Positions 27,329-34,363 of a stretch of DNA of 57,713 nt are shown here, piece by piece (the stretch's first letter is position 1; every line of letters starts with the position of its first letter). Where the stretch lies: positions 1 to 57,713 of the forward strand of contig JACPWF010000032.1 in NCBI GenBank assembly GCA_016197155.1, in the 5' to 3' direction. Under the pieces are notes generated by a model that was not told the origin of the DNA, ran no database searches, and worked only from the letters and a program-made list of their open reading frames with translations. Source of the stretch: Candidatus Omnitrophota bacterium (GTDB lineage Bacteria > Omnitrophota > Gorgyraeia > 2-02-FULL-51-18). The translations under genes were made by a program, and so were the position numbers.

Positions 27329-27342
27329 AATTTAAGAATTAA

Positions 27343-28383
27343 TTATTTTCTTTTACCGCCACCCCCGCCACCAGGCCGTTGTCCACCACCTCCACCGCCA
27401 CCCTGGGGACCGCCGCCTCCGCCACCTTGCGGGCCTGGACGATTGCCCATTCCACCGCCACCCATTTGAGGTCCGCCTTGGCCTCCACCCATTCCTTGGC
27501 GATTACCCATCATTCCCTGACCACCCATTCCCTGGCCTCCCTGCTGACCAGGACGATTTTCACCGCCGCCCATCATTCCCATTCCGGGACGGTTGCCTTG
27601 CATTCCCTGGCCTCCCTGAGGACCTGGAGGATTACCCATCATTCCTTGGCCTCCCCCCATTCCAGGACGGTTGCCTTGCATTCCCTGACCACCCATTCCC
27701 TGGCCTCCCTGAGGACCTGGAGGATTACCCATCATTCCTTGACCACCACTCATTCCAGGACCCCCCTGAGGACCCGGACGATTTTCACCACCACCTTGCA
27801 TTCCCTGACCACCCATTCCCGGGCCTCCCTGCGGGCCTGGAGGATTACCAGATCCAGGTCCACCCATGGGACCGGGAGGATTTACGCCTCCTTGGTCTGG
27901 ACTTGCCCCAGGTCCCTGCCCGTCCGGCAGGCGGGCCCCTGCAGGTCCCGCAGGATTTTCCCAGTTAGTTCCTTGTCCACCGGCCGGACCGGGTGGGTTG
28001 CCGGCGCCGGTGCTGTTGCCGCCTTCCGAATTTTCTTCCCTGCGTTCACGCATTTGATGCATGCGCTGCATCGCCCGCTTCATCTCGGTCTCGTCGACCA
28101 TACCATCCTGATTCCGATCCGTTTTTTCGGCGATGCGCGGATGATTTTCCATAAACTGCTCACCGCGTTGCATCGGCTGTTGTTGAGTATTCGGACTGGC
28201 GCCGGGACCGCCGGCTTGTCCCGGAGGATTTGGCCGCTGAGTTTCGTTGGCACTGGCCTGCTGAGGTCTTGGACCTTGGCCGCCCCCTTTTTCATTTTCA
28301 GCTTGCGAGGGATTAACAACAAAGAAATTCAGGAAGGCGAGGACCAACGTGAGACGAAAAACCGCTTTTGCGTGAATTTTCAT
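27343..28383 (-). CDS. Secreted EF-hand protein with collagen-like Gly/Pro/Gln/Met-rich tail
   Basis: I start it at the ATG at 28383 rather than the TTG one codon earlier, because AGGAG lies five bases upstream of that ATG. Residues 1-28 are a signal peptide (VFRLTLVLAFLNFFVVNPSQA). Near residue 90 lies one canonical 12-residue EF-hand loop, DRNQDGMVDETE, with Asp/Asn/Asp/Asp/Glu ligands in place, so calcium binding is likely. A basic helix (MHQMRERREE) follows. The rest, about 210 residues, is repeats of GNPPGPQGGQGM/GNRPGMGG type: disordered or collagen-like, but without strict Gly-X-Y phase. It faces the giant gene tail to tail with 14 bp between stops. A palindromic element is inserted in frame (RLPDGQG). 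A surface or matrix protein is plausible; no homologue was recognised. The opposite-strand 359-residue ORF is its shadow. Confidence 0.75.
   Translation of the reverse strand: MKIHAKAVFRLTLVLAFLNFFVVNPSQAENEKGGGQGPRPQQASANETQRPNPPGQAGGPGASPNTQQQPMQRGEQFMENHPRIAEKTDRNQDGMVDETEMKRAMQRMHQMRERREENSEGGNSTGAGNPPGPAGGQGTNWENPAGPAGARLPDGQGPGASPDQGGVNPPGPMGGPGSGNPPGPQGGPGMGGQGMQGGGENRPGPQGGPGMSGGQGMMGNPPGPQGGQGMGGQGMQGNRPGMGGGQGMMGNPPGPQGGQGMQGNRPGMGMMGGGENRPGQQGGQGMGGQGMMGNRQGMGGGQGGPQMGGGGMGNRPGPQGGGGGGPQGGGGGGGQRPGGGGGGKRK
27357..27880 (-). repeat. Low-complexity tandem repeats encoding Gly/Pro/Gln/Met
   Basis: Imperfect units of about 27-60 bp (cctggaggattacccatcat and variants on the plus strand) recur many times. 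They encode the repetitive tail of the EF-hand protein, and length variation between strains is likely. Confidence 0.8.
27915..27935. repeat. Short palindromic element, family A (copy 1)
   Basis: cctgcccgtccggcaggcgg: on the minus strand cccgcctgcc and gggcagg flank a short spacer. The same arms occur in hemH at 32064-32087 with a different spacer. Here it is translated as ARLPDGQG inside the EF-hand protein. Confidence 0.65.
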
Positions 28384-28457
28384 CAAGGCTCCTTTGATTT
28401 GTCAAACCAATTTCCCATCATACTCTTAATTTCAAAAAATTCAAGCAGGGGGGTATA
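28384..28457. promoter_or_regulatory. Divergent promoter region
   Basis: This 74-bp AT-rich gap separates the EF-hand gene (minus) and the GT4 gene (plus). Minus-strand TTGACA and plus-strand TATAAT (28453-28458, touching the GT4 start codon) are present, but neither has a well-spaced partner, so I cannot fix a promoter. The plus-strand gene has a strong purine run (cagggggg) before its ATG. Confidence 0.4.
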
Positions 28458-29597
28458 ATGACTCCCTATTTTATGGCCCTCGAAAAGAAACTGAAAATTC
28501 TCCACCTGACCTCTCACCTCGACATCGGAGGCATCACGAGCGTCCTTTTGACGTTGTCGAAGGCCTTCCGTGAAAACGGCCACGAGGTGGCGATTTTGTC
28601 CGGCGGCGGAAGCTGTGAAGAGGCGCTACGAGGGGCCGGCGCGCGCGTTTACACCTTCTCCATCCGCACCAAGAACGAACTTTCTCCGAAACTTTTTTTT
28701 GCGCTTCCTAAAATTATCCGTCTGGTTCGCGAGGAAAGATTTAATATTCTCCATGCCCATACCCGCGTAACGCAGGTTTTGGCCGCGATGGTTTCGCTGT
28801 TTACGAAAGTGCCGGTGGTGACCACGGCGCATGGTTTTTATAAACGCCGGCTGTTCAGGAAAATGTTTGGCGCCTGGGGAAAACGCGTGGTGGCCATCAG
28901 CCCTCTTGTGGCTGAGGAGCTTGAAAAAACGCATCGGGTGCCGCGTTCGAAAATTCGCATTGTTTATAACGGCATGGACATCGCGGATTTTAAAAGAAGG
29001 ATGATGGCTCACAATCCTGAATGGATCAAAAAAGAACTGGGGATTGATGAAAAAATATTTGTGATCGGGTCTATTTCAAGACTGGTGCACGACAAGGGCC
29101 AGCATTTTCTGATTGAAGCCGTAAAAAAATTAAACAAAAAACATAAAAATACCATTCTCGTTATCGTGGGTGATGGCCGCGAAAAGAAATCGCTCGAAAA
29201 ATTAGCCTCAAAACTTCCTAAAAATCAGGTGAAGTTTCTTTCCGCTCAGCCGGACATCACAGGCATTCTTTCGGTTCTCGACGTTTTTGTTCATCCGGCG
29301 ACGTTTCGTGAGGGGTTTGGTCTGACGCTTTTGGAGGCGATGACGGCGAAGATTCCGGTGATTGCGACGGACATTTGGGCGCTCAACACGATTATTCGAA
29401 ATGGAGTAAACGGCACGCTGGTTGCTCCCAAAAATGCCGATGAAATCAGCCGTGCGATAGAATCCGTGATCGAGCATCCCGAGACGGCAGGCTCCGTGGC
29501 GGAAAATGCGTTTGAAATGTGCTCCAAACTTTATTCGGCCGAGCGGATGGCCGCGGAATTGGAAACCGTGTACGGCGAGGTGTTGAATGAGCCTTAA
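28458..29597 (+). CDS. GT4-family glycosyltransferase
   Basis: The 379-residue product has the two-domain GT-B layout. It opens with KILHLTSHLDIGGITSVLL (glycine-rich N-terminal loop for the acceptor side), then HAHTRVTQ and TTAHGFYKR. In the C-terminal domain, GSISRLVHDKGQHFLIEA is the donor-binding strand and FREGFGLTLLEAM is the Ex7E motif that holds the nucleotide-sugar in retaining GT4 enzymes. No signal peptide or membrane helix, so cytosolic or peripheral, as usual for lipopolysaccharide or glycolipid assembly. The ATG at 28458 follows a G-rich ribosome-binding run; an ATG five codons later (28473) is possible. It overlaps hemD by 11 bp, so it seems cotranscribed with the haem genes although no functional link is obvious. 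The specific sugar is unknown. Confidence 0.85.
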   Translation: MTPYFMALEKKLKILHLTSHLDIGGITSVLLTLSKAFRENGHEVAILSGGGSCEEALRGAGARVYTFSIRTKNELSPKLFFALPKIIRLVREERFNILHAHTRVTQVLAAMVSLFTKVPVVTTAHGFYKRRLFRKMFGAWGKRVVAISPLVAEELEKTHRVPRSKIRIVYNGMDIADFKRRMMAHNPEWIKKELGIDEKIFVIGSISRLVHDKGQHFLIEAVKKLNKKHKNTILVIVGDGREKKSLEKLASKLPKNQVKFLSAQPDITGILSVLDVFVHPATFREGFGLTLLEAMTAKIPVIATDIWALNTIIRNGVNGTLVAPKNADEISRAIESVIEHPETAGSVAENAFEMCSKLYSAERMAAELETVYGEVLNEP

Positions 29598-30426
29598 AAA
29601 TTTGAACGTCGTTTCTTTTGAAAGCCGTCTCTCCAAAACAATGGGGGATCTCATTCAGCTTAACGGCGGCCGTCCGATTCTCGCGCCGGCGATGAAAGAA
29701 GTGCCGCTCGAAAATAATCCCGCGGCTTTTTCATTCGCGGAAAAAATTTTAAAGGGCGAGATCGACACGGTCATTTTTTTGACGGGGGTCGGAACGAAGG
29801 CCCTCATGGCCGCCATCGAGACGCGCCACAAAAAAGAAATCGTCCTCGAGGCGCTTCGAAAAACCTGCGTGGTGGCGCGCGGCCCCAAACCCACGCGGGT
29901 TCTGAAGGAATGGAATGTTCCGATCCAGGTCGCGGTGCCCGAACCCAACACCTGGCGGGAAATTTTAAGTTCGCTGGATCAATATAAAGAAAAATATCCC
30001 GTGAATGGCCGCCGCGTGGCCGTGCAGGAGTACGGCGTGCCGAGCCCCGAGCTTGCGGCGGGATTGGAGGAGAGGGGCGCCGACGTGCTCCCCGTTCCGG
30101 TTTATCGCTGGGCGCTCCCGGACGACACCGGACCGCTTCAAGGCGCGGTCGCGATGATTTGCGAAGGAAAGGCCGACGTGGTGATCTTTACGACGTCGGT
30201 GCAAATTCAGCATCTGTTTCAAATCGCCAAAGAAATGGGCGCAGGGGAGAAATTAAAAAAGGCGTTCGCTCAGACTGTTGTGGCATCCGTAGGCCCCGAT
30301 TGCACTGAGGCGATCCGGTCATTCGGGATCACGGTGGACATTGAGCCTACGCACCCGAAGATGGGGCCGCTCGTCACGGAAACGGCAAACAAGGCCGAAG
30401 AAATTTTGAAACGAAAAAGAAAATGA
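29587..30426 (+). CDS. hemD: Uroporphyrinogen-III synthase
   Basis: This 279-residue protein is assigned to HemD from its two-lobed alpha/beta pattern and from context. [12 protein letters not shown] and [16 protein letters not shown] open lobe 1. [14 protein letters not shown] matches the 'dxxxFtSxnGV' strand with an altered end, and [18 protein letters not shown] is the second 'vxFTSxxxvxxll' strand. [17 protein letters not shown] is the conserved 'vaaIGpxTaxal' element. HemD closes hydroxymethylbilane to uroporphyrinogen III, inverting ring D. The sequence family is poorly conserved, but the next gene is hemE, whose substrate it makes, and the 4-bp overlap (ATGA) implies coupling. It starts 11 bp inside the GT4 gene. 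Confidence 0.85.
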   Translation: MSLKNLNVVSFESRLSKTMGDLIQLNGGRPILAPAMKEVPLENNPAAFSFAEKILKGEIDTVIFLTGVGTKALMAAIETRHKKEIVLEALRKTCVVARGPKPTRVLKEWNVPIQVAVPEPNTWREILSSLDQYKEKYPVNGRRVAVQEYGVPSPELAAGLEERGADVLPVPVYRWALPDDTGPLQGAVAMICEGKADVVIFTTSVQIQHLFQIAKEMGAGEKLKKAFAQTVVASVGPDCTEAIRSFGITVDIEPTHPKMGPLVTETANKAEEILKRKRK

Positions 30427-31457
30427 AAGAAAGTATTTTCCTGAAAGCCTGCCGGCGCCAGAAATCGCCGGTGACACCCGTCTGGCTCATGCGCCAGGCC
30501 GGGCGCTACATGAAGGATTACCGCGCGATCCGCGAGAAAACCCCTTTTTTGGAAATTTGCAAAAATAAGGACCTGGTCACCGAGATCACCGTGACCGCGC
30601 AGGCAAAAATCAAAGCGGACGCGGCGATTATTTTTGCGGACATCCTGCTCATCCTCGAGTCCTTCGGGCTGGGGCTCGATTATTTGAAAGGGGACGGTCC
30701 CGCGGTCGCTCGCCCGATCCGCGCCGGAGGGGACGTTCAGAATTTACCGGAGGTTAATCCCGCGGAAAGTCTCGGATTTGTTTTGGACGCGATCCGGCAG
30801 ACGCGCTCGGCGCTCCCGAAAAATATTCCCCTCATCGGTTTTGCCGGCGCGCCGTTCACGATCGCGTCCTACATGATCGAGGGCGGCGCGTCGAAAGATT
30901 TTCGGGAAACGAAAAAGCGGATGCTGTCGGACGAGCCGCTTTGGAATCTTTTGATGGAAAAAATCGTTCGCGCGACCGTTCTTTATTTGAATGAACAGAT
31001 CCGCGCGGGCGCCGACGCTCTACAGCTTTTCGACAGCTGGGTGGGCTGTCTTTCGCCGGAGGAATACAGGCGGTTCGTTTTGCCGCACACGAAGAAATTA
31101 ATCGAAGGAGTGAACGGCGGCGCACCGCTCATCCATTTTGGGACGGGCACCGGAAAGTTTCTCGATCTTTTGCGCGATGCGGGCGGGGACGTGATCGGCG
31201 TCGATCACCGCATCGGGCTTGGGGAAGCTTGGAAGAAGATCGGCTACGACCGCGCGGTGCAGGGAAATCTCGATCCGAATATTTTGGCGACGGGATCTCT
31301 TGAGGAGATCCGGCGTGAGGTAAAAAGAATTTTAGCGGAAGCCGAAGGCCGGGCAGGGCACATTTTTAATTTAGGGCACGGGGTTCTCCGGCAAACACCG
31401 GTGGAAAACGCGATTGCCGTTGTGGAAATGGTGCATGAGTTTAGCGGAAAGTCATGA
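30423..31457 (+). CDS. hemE: Uroporphyrinogen decarboxylase
   Basis: The 344-residue product carries the family signatures: [19 protein letters not shown] near residue 19 (substrate-binding arginines), [15 protein letters not shown] with the catalytic-site Asp, [17 protein letters not shown], and [16 protein letters not shown] near the end. It removes four acetate carboxyls from uroporphyrinogen III to give coproporphyrinogen III in the cytosol. Length is normal for the family. It overlaps hemD and hemH by 4 bp each, so translation of hemD-hemE-hemH is probably coupled. All residues I could check are intact. Confidence 0.97.
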   Translation: MKESIFLKACRRQKSPVTPVWLMRQAGRYMKDYRAIREKTPFLEICKNKDLVTEITVTAQAKIKADAAIIFADILLILESFGLGLDYLKGDGPAVARPIRAGGDVQNLPEVNPAESLGFVLDAIRQTRSALPKNIPLIGFAGAPFTIASYMIEGGASKDFRETKKRMLSDEPLWNLLMEKIVRATVLYLNEQIRAGADALQLFDSWVGCLSPEEYRRFVLPHTKKLIEGVNGGAPLIHFGTGTGKFLDLLRDAGGDVIGVDHRIGLGEAWKKIGYDRAVQGNLDPNILATGSLEEIRREVKRILAEAEGRAGHIFNLGHGVLRQTPVENAIAVVEMVHEFSGKS

Positions 31458-32338
31458 GTAAGACGGCCATTCTCCTCATCGGTTTCGGCGGTCCCGAGCG
31501 CCGCGCGGATTTTGAGCCATTTTTGCGAAGCGTGGCTCAGGGGACAAATATTCCCGATCGCCGCATCCGGGAGGTCCTGCGCCACTACGAGCTTGTCGGC
31601 CCGTCGCCCTACAACGCTCAGGTTTTCCGGATAAAGGAAGCGCTTGAAAAACGCGCGGGCGCGCCTGTTTTCGCCGGTTTCCGCCATTCGGCGCCGTCCA
31701 TTGAAGAGGCCTGCGAGCGGCTAAAAAAAGAAAGAATCGAAAAAACGGTTTGTTTTGTTTTGGCGCCTTTTCGCTGTTATGCGAGTTTTGAAAAATATAA
31801 GGCGAAGGTCGACCCGTCGCTGAATATTGTTTTTACCCCGCCTTTTCACAATCACCCTTTGTTCATTGAGGCGCAGGCGGAACAGATCGGACCGGGTCCG
31901 GTTGACGATGCGACATTTTTTATTTTCTCCGCGCATTCCATTCCGCAGAAAATGGACGACGAAAGCGCTTATTCACTGCAATTTCGTGAAACGGCCTCTT
32001 TGGCGGCCAAGAAGGCAGGCCTCAAGCATTGGGAGATTGCTTACCAGAGTAGGAGCGCCCGCCCCCGCCTGCCAGATGGCGGGCAGGGGAATCCCGCCGA
32101 ACCCTGGCTCGAGCCGAGCCTTGAGAAGGCATTGGAGCGCGTCGATGGAAAAAAATTCAAAACGGTCTGCGTCATTCCCGCGGGATTTTTGGTGGAAAAT
32201 ATGGAAATTCTTTATGACCTGGACATTGAATTCCGAAAAAACGCCGAGGGAAAGGGATTCAGCTACTTCCGCGCTCGGACCGTGGCGGATCATCCCCGAT
32301 TCATCGAAATGATGGGGCAAATGCCATGCCAAACGTAG
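31454..32338 (+). CDS. hemH: Ferrochelatase (proto- or coproporphyrin type)
   Basis: The 294-residue product starts [11 protein letters not shown]. It has the FSAHSIPQK motif with the metal-binding His, and [18 protein letters not shown] with the catalytic-site Glu, so the active site is complete. It inserts Fe2+ into the porphyrin. The family motif YQSRxGxxxxPWLEP is interrupted: a palindromic element (32064-32087) adds about ten residues, [10 protein letters not shown], between YQSRS and [10 protein letters not shown]. The reading frame is preserved, and the addition falls in a surface loop, so function may survive. It overlaps hemE by 4 bp and the next gene by 13 bp. Gene order hemE-hemH-hemY is typical of bacteria using the coproporphyrin-dependent branch, but no hemQ/chdC is in the window to settle this. 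Confidence 0.93.
   Translation: MSKTAILLIGFGGPERRADFEPFLRSVAQGTNIPDRRIREVLRHYELVGPSPYNAQVFRIKEALEKRAGAPVFAGFRHSAPSIEEACERLKKERIEKTVCFVLAPFRCYASFEKYKAKVDPSLNIVFTPPFHNHPLFIEAQAEQIGPGPVDDATFFIFSAHSIPQKMDDESAYSLQFRETASLAAKKAGLKHWEIAYQSRSARPRLPDGGQGNPAEPWLEPSLEKALERVDGKKFKTVCVIPAGFLVENMEILYDLDIEFRKNAEGKGFSYFRARTVADHPRFIEMMGQMPCQT
32064..32087. repeat. Short palindromic element, family A (copy 2), inside hemH
   Basis: cccgcctgcc - agatggc - gggcagg: same arms as the copy at 27915-27935. It is inserted in frame into the YQSR...PWLEP motif of hemH. Confidence 0.7.
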
Positions 32339-33762
32339 CCATCATCGGCGGTGGCATCGCGGGCCTCGCCTGCGCCCACCGTCTTCGGGAGCTGAGCGCT
32401 CATCCTGAGCGAAGCGAAGGATCCGCTCTTGAATTTAAAATATTCGAATCGGGCCCCCGGCTCGGCGGCCCGATCGAGACGGAAAAAAGGGACGGGTTTC
32501 TTTTGGAGAAGGGGGCCGACTCTTTTATTTCCGAAAAGCCCGCCGCGCTCCGGCTCTGCGAACGTCTGGGAATTTCATCCACCGTCATCAACACCGAAGA
32601 AAATAACCGCCGGATCTTTATCGTCAAAGACGGGCGGCTCGTTTCTCTGCCGGAAGGATTTTATCTCGTGGCGCCCGGAAAGGTCCGCTCATTTTTGGCG
32701 AGCCCCTTATTTTCCTGGCCCGGCAAGGTCCGCATGCTTTTGGAACCGTGGGCGCCGCCGAAATATTCGGCCGACGAGGAGACCGTGGCGGCCTTTCTTC
32801 GCCGGCGGTTCGGAACCGAGGCGCTCGCGCGGGTCGGCCAGCCGATGCTGGCCGGCATTTACACGGGCGATGCCGAGCGGCTCAGCATGAATGCTGTCAT
32901 GCCGTGGTTTCTTGAGCTCGAAAAAAAATACGGCAGTGTCACGCGCGGGTTGAGAAAGAACCTGAAAGACAAAAAAAGGGATTGGGACGCCGTGCGCGGG
33001 CCGCGCTACAGCCTTTTTCTCTCGCTGAATGAAGGGATGGGTGCGCTCATCCGGGCCCTTGTTTCGAAATTGCCGCCCGAATCCGTTTTTCTGAACTGCC
33101 GGATCAAAAATATTTCCTACGATCACGAAAAAAAGGTTTGGGTACTCCTCGACGAAAAAGGGACGCGCCACACCGCGGACGCCGTTTGCGCGGCGGTTCC
33201 TCCGCGCGCCGCAGGGGATTTTTTGAATATTCATAACCAATTGAATATAAATGAGTTATACCATTTCGAATACGAATCGCTCGCGGCGATTCACCTCGCC
33301 TACAAAAAAGAACAGTTTCGCCGGCCCCTTTCGGGTTTTGGATTCATCAGCCCCAGACTGGAGAAAAATCCGCTCATTGCCTGCACATTTTCCAGCCAAA
33401 AGTTTAAAAACAGGGCGCCGGAGGGATTTGAACTTTTGCGCGCGTTTGTGGGCGGCGCTTTCGGGAAAAATTTTTATGAAAAAGAAGACGCGGATCTCAT
33501 GGGCCTCGTCGGGGAAAATTTGTCGGCGCTTTTGGGCATCAAAGGAAGGCCGGTTTTCTCGGCGCTTCATCGCCATCCGCGTTCTATGGTACAATACACT
33601 CTCGGCCACCGGTCCCGGGTCGAAAAAATTCGGGAAGAGGCGCGCCGGTTCCCCCGCCTTTTTTTCGCCGGAAGCGCGTACGACGGCGTGGGGATTCCCG
33701 ATTGCGTCAAAAGCGGTGAAACGGCGGCTGAGGAGATTTTTGAAGGAGAAACCTATGCTTAA
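32326..33762 (+). CDS. hemY: Protoporphyrinogen/coproporphyrinogen oxidase, HemY type
   Basis: This 478-residue FAD enzyme begins with the dinucleotide-binding fold [45 protein letters not shown] is the HemY-family second strand and 'G.D.F' element (quoted in part: LLEKGADSF). FAGSAYDGVGIPDCVKSG is the C-terminal FAD motif. It oxidises proto- or coproporphyrinogen to the porphyrin using oxygen or another acceptor. Between helix 1 and strand 2 of the Rossmann fold an in-frame dispersed repeat (32401-32423) adds LSAHPERSEGS; most homologues have a much shorter link here. It overlaps hemH by 13 bp and the next gene by 8 bp. Confidence 0.93.
   Translation: MPNVAIIGGGIAGLACAHRLRELSAHPERSEGSALEFKIFESGPRLGGPIETEKRDGFLLEKGADSFISEKPAALRLCERLGISSTVINTEENNRRIFIVKDGRLVSLPEGFYLVAPGKVRSFLASPLFSWPGKVRMLLEPWAPPKYSADEETVAAFLRRRFGTEALARVGQPMLAGIYTGDAERLSMNAVMPWFLELEKKYGSVTRGLRKNLKDKKRDWDAVRGPRYSLFLSLNEGMGALIRALVSKLPPESVFLNCRIKNISYDHEKKVWVLLDEKGTRHTADAVCAAVPPRAAGDFLNIHNQLNINELYHFEYESLAAIHLAYKKEQFRRPLSGFGFISPRLEKNPLIACTFSSQKFKNRAPEGFELLRAFVGGAFGKNFYEKEDADLMGLVGENLSALLGIKGRPVFSALHRHPRSMVQYTLGHRSRVEKIREEARRFPRLFFAGSAYDGVGIPDCVKSGETAAEEIFEGETYA
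32401..32423. repeat. Dispersed 'HPERSEG' element, family B, inside hemY
   Basis: catcctgagcgaagcgaagg is a well-known imperfect palindrome found in many environmental bacterial genomes (recollection, not checked). It is translated in frame as HPERSEGS in the Rossmann fold of hemY. Confidence 0.75.
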
Positions 33763-34363
33763 ACTCTATTGTTTCCCGCGATCCGGAAATTCCCGCGAAG
33801 TCAAAATTGTTCTCGCCGAAAAAAATATTCCCTTTGAGCCCGTCAATGTCCACGCCGACGAATCCGTGAAAAAATCCCCCGAATTTGTGAAGGCGAGCCC
33901 GAACGGCAAGGTCCCCGCCATCATCGACGGCGGCGTTTACATGAACGAAGCGTTTCTCATCAACCAATACCTCGACGAAAAATATCCGGCCCCGCCGCTC
34001 ATGCCCAAAACCGACCCGGCCAGGGAAGAGATCCGCCGCTTCGTGAACGCGATCGACAAAAAAATGGTTTTGAATATCGGGCTTCTCGTGATCGAGTGTC
34101 TGCTGAAGCCAAAGGGCGAACAGCGCGAGGATTTTAAGGAGAAAAAACGCGCCGAGGTGCTCGAGGGCCTGCGCGAAATCGACCAAATGCTGAGCGGGCG
34201 GCAATACCTGTTCGGCGATTTTTCGCTCGCGGACGTGGCCGTGACGCCGCACCTGGCCGCGCTTCCGGTTTTGGGAACGGGCATTCCTTCCGAATTTAAA
34301 AATGCCACCGCCTGGTTTGAGCTCGTGAAGGCCAGGCCCAGTTTCAAAAAATCCGGGGAGTGA
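33755..34363 (+). CDS. Glutathione S-transferase-like protein
   Basis: The track's 370-residue ORF begins far upstream in the wrong context. The real start is the ATG at 33755, eight bases inside hemY with AAGGAG upstream, giving 202 residues. LKLYCFPRSGNSREVKIVLAEK is the thioredoxin-fold N-terminal strand-helix of GSTs. SPNGKVPAIIDGGVYMNEAFLINQYLDEKYP contains the cis-proline (VPA) and the 'ESxxIxxYL' glutathione gamma-Glu contact, with Glu-Ala in place of Glu-Ser. LFGDFSLADVAVTPHLAAL is the C-terminal helical N-capping motif. Family members conjugate or isomerise electrophiles with glutathione, or act as stringent-starvation-like proteins. Position between hemY and an acyl-CoA dehydrogenase gives no clear role. 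Confidence 0.88.
   Translation: MLKLYCFPRSGNSREVKIVLAEKNIPFEPVNVHADESVKKSPEFVKASPNGKVPAIIDGGVYMNEAFLINQYLDEKYPAPPLMPKTDPAREEIRRFVNAIDKKMVLNIGLLVIECLLKPKGEQREDFKEKKRAEVLEGLREIDQMLSGRQYLFGDFSLADVAVTPHLAALPVLGTGIPSEFKNATAWFELVKARPSFKKSGE

Larger units (their letters stand above)
24620..26170 (+). other. Giant ORF segment 15: signal peptide, periplasmic stretch, two membrane helices, helical tail
   Basis: Begins SAARLAREVGG. A palindrome-free repeat encoding GGWKLEAG follows, then a signal peptide (ALRVILMGLALFFPAVGAQA). The next 150 residues are basic and soluble (SVTKYTPYGRAEI...). Two membrane helices follow: the first contains VAVAVAVAVMIFGMI, encoded in part by a hexanucleotide repeat, and the second is LWIFLTAAFAGLVELFGSL. 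A 250-residue charged helical tail follows; its start (TTEILARSFGLPRSEVYRAF) could be a helix-turn-helix-like fold, but this is weak. No function assigned. Confidence 0.45.
1796..26659 (+). repeat. GARLA motif series (about 20 protein-level copies)
   Basis: In-frame copies seen: GARLA 1796-1810, PARLA 3125-3139, GARLS 6128-6142, GARLT 7421-7435, GARLA 9914-9928, GARLA 12011-12025, GARLA 13475-13489, GARLT 14783-14797, GARLA 15551-15565, PARLA 15659-15673, GARLA 18122-18136, GSRLS 19412-19426, GARLA 20915-20929, AARLA 21866-21880, GARLA 23546-23560, AARLA 24620-24634, AARLA 26171-26185, AARLA 26267-26281, AARLA 26423-26437, GARLA 26552-26566 and GSRLA 26645-26659. Codons differ widely (ggc gcc aga ctc gcc; ggg gct cgg tta tcc; ggg gcg cgg ttg act), so the motif is kept as protein rather than DNA. 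Most copies fall between recognisable folds. Confidence 0.85.

Noticed and set aside
27930-27950. GARL in the EF-hand protein (AGARLPDG) as a GARLA site
   Set aside because: It is produced by translation of the family A palindrome, as the same RLPDG in hemH shows.
27379-28458. 359-residue plus-strand ORF rich in Ser/Thr/His/Leu
   Set aside because: It is the antisense shadow of the repetitive Gly/Pro EF-hand gene, which has a signal peptide, ribosome-binding site and EF-hand loop on the minus strand.
33251-33754. Upstream extension of the GST-like ORF
   Set aside because: It overlaps hemY fully and encodes no GST sequence; the ATG at 33755 with AAGGAG is the natural start.
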